The notes below the pieces were generated by a model. That model was not told the DNA's origin. It made no database searches and was given only the letters and a program-made list of their open reading frames with translations. A stretch of 10,995 nt of DNA, taken from NCBI GenBank assembly GCA_934162655.1, contig CAKPJL010000030.1, positions 1 to 10,995 of the forward strand, written 5' to 3'. The position numbers and the translations under genes were made by a program. Numbering within the stretch: position 1 is the stretch's first letter; every line of letters starts with the position of its first letter. The stretch comes from an uncultured Clostridia bacterium (GTDB lineage Bacteria > Bacillota > Clostridia > TANB77 > CAG-465). This document shows, piece after piece, positions 7,441 through 10,995 of the stretch.

Positions 7441-9879
7441 TTATTTTATATATAATACCGTTCTAAAAGAAGTAGTATTATTACTTTGAGATATTTCAAG
7501 TCCACTTCTTGAAACAATTGACTTTCTACTACCGTTTAATGAATAGTTTAAATCTCTTACTGTACATAATGTTGTCCCAGAGTATAACTCCATAGTCATC
7601 TCGGATGCATTTCCTGCAAAATCATATATATTATTAAAAATCCAAGACTCATTTTTTCCAGTCGTCATAAGTTCCCCACTATTTGTTGCAGCACTACCAC
7701 TAGAATTTTTATAGTTTCCATGTCTTACACAATTGATATCTCCATCAGTCTCTTTACTTTCTAAAAATATCCAATGTATAATTGCATCCCATTGACATCC
7801 ATATATCAAATGTGAAGCTATATCATCTGAGTTTTCATACATAGTACGTGAAAGTTTTACTGCCCCACTTGTTATATTTGATATATCATTAGCAAAATTA
7901 ATAAAAGTATAAGGATATAAATTCTTACTAGAAGATGCAGTATTTTCTTTACTACTATTTTCGTCTCTATAAACAGTAGCTAGCCTATCTCCTGCTTCAT
8001 AACGTGCCACATAAAAGCCACCATATTTTCTAACGCTCTTTATCATATTAATGTATTCACTAATAGTAGTAGGTGAAGTTCCTATTTCTTCGTTTTCAGC
8101 TGCACTTGAAATTTCTTGATTAGAAAAACTTATCCTTAAATTTTGTAACTTAGAATATTTGGGAGTTTCTTCACTTTCATCATATACTTCAGTCCCCTTG
8201 CTAAGCGTAGTATTATCATATATATAATCTACTGGAACCCATACAAATTCACTATATTTTGTTGAATTTTCTGTTACATCTTGTATTACAAATCCAGTTT
8301 TCACAGTTCCTTGTATATGTACAAATCCCTCTGGAATATAAGGTATATCCCATGTAACAATTTTTTTATCTCTTGTTCCTTCTTCTATAAATGCAGAGGT
8401 ATCTATTTGTACTCTTCTTTCTTCTACTGCTTTTGCTGATTCATCTTTTGAATTATAAAGTCTAATAATAATGTATAAGTATCTTCCCATGTTTTGTATA
8501 TCAAAATATTCAAATTCATTTACATATTCTGCACTGCTATGAGATATCTCTGATGTATAATTCACACCATCAGTAGATATACTAGTTGTTAATCTTTGTA
8601 CAGATTCAGTAACATTTTCCTTTTTAAATGTCTTTATGCTAAATACAACACTATTTTTTGTTCCTTTTATTGTAGAATAATAAGTATAATATGCAGTTTT
8701 AGTATCTACATCTATTACACCAGTAGAATTTGATGCATTATCTAGCACAATACATTTTATCCATGTTATATCTTTTGGGATTTTTATACTTACTTTTCCA
8801 TTATTTACTTTTGCTTCTTTTCCGTTTATAATTAAATTTTGTGCACTATATACTTGATTATCTGTGTAAAATTCCTCTTCTCCATTGATTGATGTTTTTT
8901 TATAATATTCATACCTAACTTTACTTACGCCACTTTTACTATCAGATACATTTAATGTAATTAAATTATAATCTGTTTTTGAATCTATACCAGATGCAAC
9001 TGTACATACAGGAGCTTCTGTTTCATAGTTTGACATATCAACCCTCACACTTGCACTAACATTTTGCCCATTTAGCTTTTCTATTACTAAAATTTTTTTA
9101 TATTGACTAAGATTATTAAAAGCTTCGCTTTGTGCACTTGTAAATAAAACATCTTCCAAACTATCGACTTTTATGATATTTGTTTTATTTAACTTATCAG
9201 ATGTAAAATTAACTATATTTGATACTTCTTCACCTTTCTCATTTGTATATTTAAATCTTATACTTTCCCCTGATGATATAAAAGTTGTAATCTCTAGTCC
9301 CATTTTATTTGTCCAAACTTTTGTATTTTTCTTTACACTTAGTTCTTCTGTGCCAATCTCACTAGAGGAATCATCTGGAATTTTTATATTATTCGTACTT
9401 TGATCAAATTTTACATATGAAAAATAATAATTACCATCAACATTTATGCCTTTTAGATAATATACATTAAACGATGGATATGCGACTATATATACATCAC
9501 TTTCATCACTATTTCTTTTATTTCCCCTTACACTTCTTGTAGCACCAAGTTTTGATAAATCTATTTTAAAAAATATTGTCGTATCATCTTCACTATTTAA
9601 TTCTAATTCTTCTTTAAACGATGAAGGATTTAGGGTTAAATTTTCTATTTCACTTGCACTATAAGACATATCATTGTCTTCAAATGTTGGCATCTTTTTG
9701 TTAAGTAAATAATAATTTTCTACTTCTTGAGATATAGCAACTATTTCTTCTTTAAAAGATGTTAATGTTGCATTTTTTGTTGCATTTCTTATTGCAAGAA
9801 TTGAAACTGACATAATTACAACTGCAATTACAACTGTTGCGACTAAAATTACCATTGTTATACCTTGTTTTTTAACCAT
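7441..9879 (-). CDS. Pilin-like surface protein, larger paralogue, first gene of the operon
   Basis: An 812-aa protein built like the 750-aa one downstream. It begins MVKKQG^ITMVILVATVV (cut after Gly6; helix to about 31; mature residue 5 is Ile). The shared module follows (IFFKIDLSKLG 102-112, DVYIVAY 128-134, YYLKGI 140-145). An Ig-like beta-rich region spans about 180-500, with 'VWTNKMGLEI' (188-197), 'SDSKSGVSKVRYEYY' (312-326) and 'IPKDITWIKCIVLDN' (367-381). The FGE/SUMF1-like domain spans about 512-812: SEFVWVPVD (543-551), RKYGGFYVARYEAG (617-630), NNIYDFAGNASEM (749-761), SRSG (790-793) and SFRTVLYIK at the end. The RGG motif of the paralogue is not conserved ('CTVRDLNYS'). The FGE catalytic cysteine pair is absent. 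AGGTGG (9894-9889) lies 9 nt from ATG 9879 and 3 nt from GTG 9885 (814 aa); ATG is preferred. Its promoter lies just upstream. Ligand and host process are unknown. Confidence 0.85.
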   Translation of the reverse strand: MVKKQGITMVILVATVVIAVVIMSVSILAIRNATKNATLTSFKEEIVAISQEVENYYLLNKKMPTFEDNDMSYSASEIENLTLNPSSFKEELELNSEDDTTIFFKIDLSKLGATRSVRGNKRNSDESDVYIVAYPSFNVYYLKGINVDGNYYFSYVKFDQSTNNIKIPDDSSSEIGTEELSVKKNTKVWTNKMGLEITTFISSGESIRFKYTNEKGEEVSNIVNFTSDKLNKTNIIKVDSLEDVLFTSAQSEAFNNLSQYKKILVIEKLNGQNVSASVRVDMSNYETEAPVCTVASGIDSKTDYNLITLNVSDSKSGVSKVRYEYYKKTSINGEEEFYTDNQVYSAQNLIINGKEAKVNNGKVSIKIPKDITWIKCIVLDNASNSTGVIDVDTKTAYYTYYSTIKGTKNSVVFSIKTFKKENVTESVQRLTTSISTDGVNYTSEISHSSAEYVNEFEYFDIQNMGRYLYIIIRLYNSKDESAKAVEERRVQIDTSAFIEEGTRDKKIVTWDIPYIPEGFVHIQGTVKTGFVIQDVTENSTKYSEFVWVPVDYIYDNTTLSKGTEVYDESEETPKYSKLQNLRISFSNQEISSAAENEEIGTSPTTISEYINMIKSVRKYGGFYVARYEAGDRLATVYRDENSSKENTASSSKNLYPYTFINFANDISNITSGAVKLSRTMYENSDDIASHLIYGCQWDAIIHWIFLESKETDGDINCVRHGNYKNSSGSAATNSGELMTTGKNESWIFNNIYDFAGNASEMTMELYSGTTLCTVRDLNYSLNGSRKSIVSRSGLEISQSNNTTSFRTVLYIK

Positions 9880-9906
9880 TTCCACATACCACCTAATTAC
9901 AGTTAT

Positions 9907-9935
9907 ATTATACCCAAAGTATAAAAAATTTTCAA
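9907..9935 (-). promoter_or_regulatory. Sigma-A-type promoter of the pilin-like/addA operon
   Basis: On the minus strand TTGAAA (9935-9930) and a perfect TATAAT (9912-9907) are separated by 17 nt. Transcription would start near 9900, leaving an untranslated leader of about 20 nt before ATG 9879 with the AGGTGG ribosome site inside it. No other comparable promoter was seen in the short gaps downstream, so it may drive all five minus-strand genes. Confidence 0.75.
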
Positions 9936-9960
9936 TAATAAATTAGCGTATTTTTTATAT

Positions 9961-9989
9961 TTTACAAAAGTTTAAAATTATGGTATAAT
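9961..9989 (+). promoter_or_regulatory. Sigma-A-type promoter of tsaE-tsaB with extended -10
   Basis: TTTACA (9961-9966) and TATAAT (9984-9989) are separated by exactly 17 nt, and TGG just before the -10 gives an extended -10 element. Transcription should start around 9996, immediately before the AGGTGA ribosome site at 9997-10002. The 5' leader would be only about 12 nt. It is divergent from the minus-strand promoter, with about 25 bp between the two -35 boxes. Confidence 0.8.
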
Positions 9990-10007
9990 TAGTGTCAGGT
10001 GACTACT

Positions 10008-10463
10008 GTGGAAAAAGATATTAAAAGATTAATAAATAATGAAATAAAAGAATTAAATATAGTTTCTAATTCGTGTGATATTACAAGATGCATAGGTAAA
10101 TATTTTGCAAAATACTTACCTAATAAATCAATAATAGCACTAAACGGCGAACTTGGTTCTGGAAAAACAGCATTTGTTTGCGGATTTGCATCTTATTTTA
10201 ATATTGAAAGTGAAGTTTCTTCACCAACTTTTACTATTGTAAATGAATACTCAAATAATATATACCACTTCGATGTATATAAATTAAAAGGTGAAGATGA
10301 ATTTTTAACAACTATCGGTGATGAATATTTTGAAAATGGTATTTGTATAATTGAGTGGGCAAATATTATAAAAAATATTTTGCCTAAAAAAACAATATTT
10401 ATAGATATATCAAAAGATAGCAAAGACTCAAACATAAGAAATTTACATATTTGGAGGAAATAA
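10008..10463 (+). CDS. tsaE: tRNA threonylcarbamoyladenosine biosynthesis ATPase TsaE
   Basis: TsaE is the small P-loop ATPase that partners the TsaB-TsaD heterodimer in making N6-threonylcarbamoyladenosine at position 37 of ANN-decoding tRNAs. From GTG 10008 the protein has 151 residues, the normal length. Visible motifs are Walker A GELGSGKTAF (47-56), the family's SPTFTIVNEY (72-81), HFDVYKL (87-93), GDEYF (104-108) and IIEWA (114-118), with the conserved Glu-Trp. GTG 10008 is chosen because AGGTGA (9997-10002) lies 5 nt upstream. The in-frame GTG at 9999 overlaps that site and sits almost at the predicted transcription start. tsaB follows after a single base, as in the common Firmicute tsaE-tsaB(-rimI-tsaD) order. 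Confidence 0.96.
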   Translation: MEKDIKRLINNEIKELNIVSNSCDITRCIGKYFAKYLPNKSIIALNGELGSGKTAFVCGFASYFNIESEVSSPTFTIVNEYSNNIYHFDVYKLKGEDEFLTTIGDEYFENGICIIEWANIIKNILPKKTIFIDISKDSKDSNIRNLHIWRK

Positions 10464-10464
10464 A

Positions 10465-10995
10465 ATGAATATATTATCAGTAGATACAACAACAAGAAAA
10501 GCTAGTGTAAGTTTAAAGATAGGTAATAAAACAGTAAAAAGAGAAATAGAAAATAACATAACACATTCTGAAAAGCTACTACCATTAATAGACAGCTTAT
10601 TAAATGAAAATAATCTAAAATTAGAAGATATTAATAAGTATTTAATACTAAATGGTCCAGGTTCTTTTACAGGAATAAGAATATCACTTGCAACAATAAA
10701 GGCATTCTCACAAATTTATAAAAAAGATATTTTTTCTATTTCATCTTGTGAAGCATTAGCATTTGTTGGTAATACTTTAAGTAATAAAAAGTACATTTTA
10801 AGCCTTATAGATGCAAAAAACGATAGAGTTTATTTTAGTTTATATAAATTTGAAAATATAGATAATAAAATTTCTGTCACACCTCTTTTCGATATAAAAA
10901 ATGAATATTTAGATGATGCTTTATTAATAATTAATAATTATTTAAATGAAAATAATGTAGATATAAATGAAGTATATAAAATAAGTAATGTACAC
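10465..10995 (+). CDS. tsaB: tRNA threonylcarbamoyladenosine biosynthesis protein TsaB (3' end outside window)
   Basis: This is the N-terminal 177 residues of TsaB, the inactive ASKHA-fold (YeaZ) partner that dimerises with TsaD in t6A synthesis. Hallmarks are MNILSVDTTTRKASVSL at the start, THSEKLLP (33-40), GPGSFTGIRISLATIKAF (64-81) and DAKNDRVYFSLY (116-127). GGAGG (10453-10457), inside the last codons of tsaE, lies 7 nt before ATG 10465. The reading frame is open to the window edge. About 50 residues should be missing compared with a usual Firmicute TsaB of roughly 230 aa. Together with tsaE this makes a translationally tight two-gene unit; rimI or tsaD would be expected next. Confidence 0.96.
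   Translation, partial: MNILSVDTTTRKASVSLKIGNKTVKREIENNITHSEKLLPLIDSLLNENNLKLEDINKYLILNGPGSFTGIRISLATIKAFSQIYKKDIFSISSCEALAFVGNTLSNKKYILSLIDAKNDRVYFSLYKFENIDNKISVTPLFDIKNEYLDDALLIINNYLNENNVDINEVYKISNVH

Noticed and set aside
9173..9403. 76-codon + strand open frame inside the 812-aa gene
   Set aside because: It is a shadow of the paralogue-supported minus-strand coding sequence.
10193..10495. 100-codon minus-strand open frame overlapping tsaE and the start of tsaB
   Set aside because: It overlaps unmistakable TsaE motifs and the TsaB start; its translation is hydrophobic shadow sequence.

Overview
The window is strongly AT-rich and gene-dense. It has short Shine-Dalgarno-led operons, frequent GTG/TTG start candidates, and a RexA-type AddA nuclease-helicase. 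This points to a low-GC Firmicute, most likely an uncultured Clostridia-type gut or anaerobic bacterium. The pilin-like leaders of the form G^I-[ST]-x-x-x-LVITIVV, joined to 'EFVWVPV...GGFY.xRYE' domains, fit that assignment. No tRNA, rRNA, CRISPR array, transposase or phage gene was seen.

Layout. Positions 1-255 are intergenic, with two strong hairpins whose T-tracts face the minus strand; a + strand gene may end at the extreme left edge. Five genes then run on the minus strand, transcribed right to left: a 812-aa pilin-like surface protein (about 9879-7441), a 750-aa paralogue (about 7424-5172), a short 159-aa pilin-like protein (5150-4671), addA (about 4618-1106) and pgeF/yfiH (about 1050 or 1104 down to 256). 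Gaps are 0-21 nt between most members. A good sigma-A-type promoter lies in front of the first gene and a terminator-like hairpin follows the last, so they may form one operon. On the + strand, divergently transcribed from a consensus promoter at 9961-9989, lie tsaE and the 5' part of tsaB. These are two of the genes for the N6-threonylcarbamoyladenosine (t6A) tRNA modification.

How the genes may work together. AddA, PgeF, TsaE and TsaB are housekeeping functions: DNA break processing, peptidoglycan/purine metabolite clean-up and tRNA modification. The accessory and most interesting part is the pilin-like trio. All three share an N-terminal module of about 150 residues, made of a class III (type IV prepilin-like) leader, a hydrophobic helix and a small beta-rich domain. 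The 159-aa protein is essentially that module alone. The two large proteins add Ig-like beta segments and a C-terminal formylglycine-generating-enzyme/sulfatase-modifying-factor (C-type-lectin-like) fold without the catalytic cysteines. The simplest reading is a set of minor-pilin-like, surface-displayed binding proteins; no assembly ATPase, prepilin peptidase or platform protein lies in the window.

Other points of note are an 11-bp perfect hairpin between a strong Shine-Dalgarno and the family-typical ATG of addA, the absence of addB beside addA, and a pgeF reading frame that extends upstream of any normal start codon to a well-placed Shine-Dalgarno.
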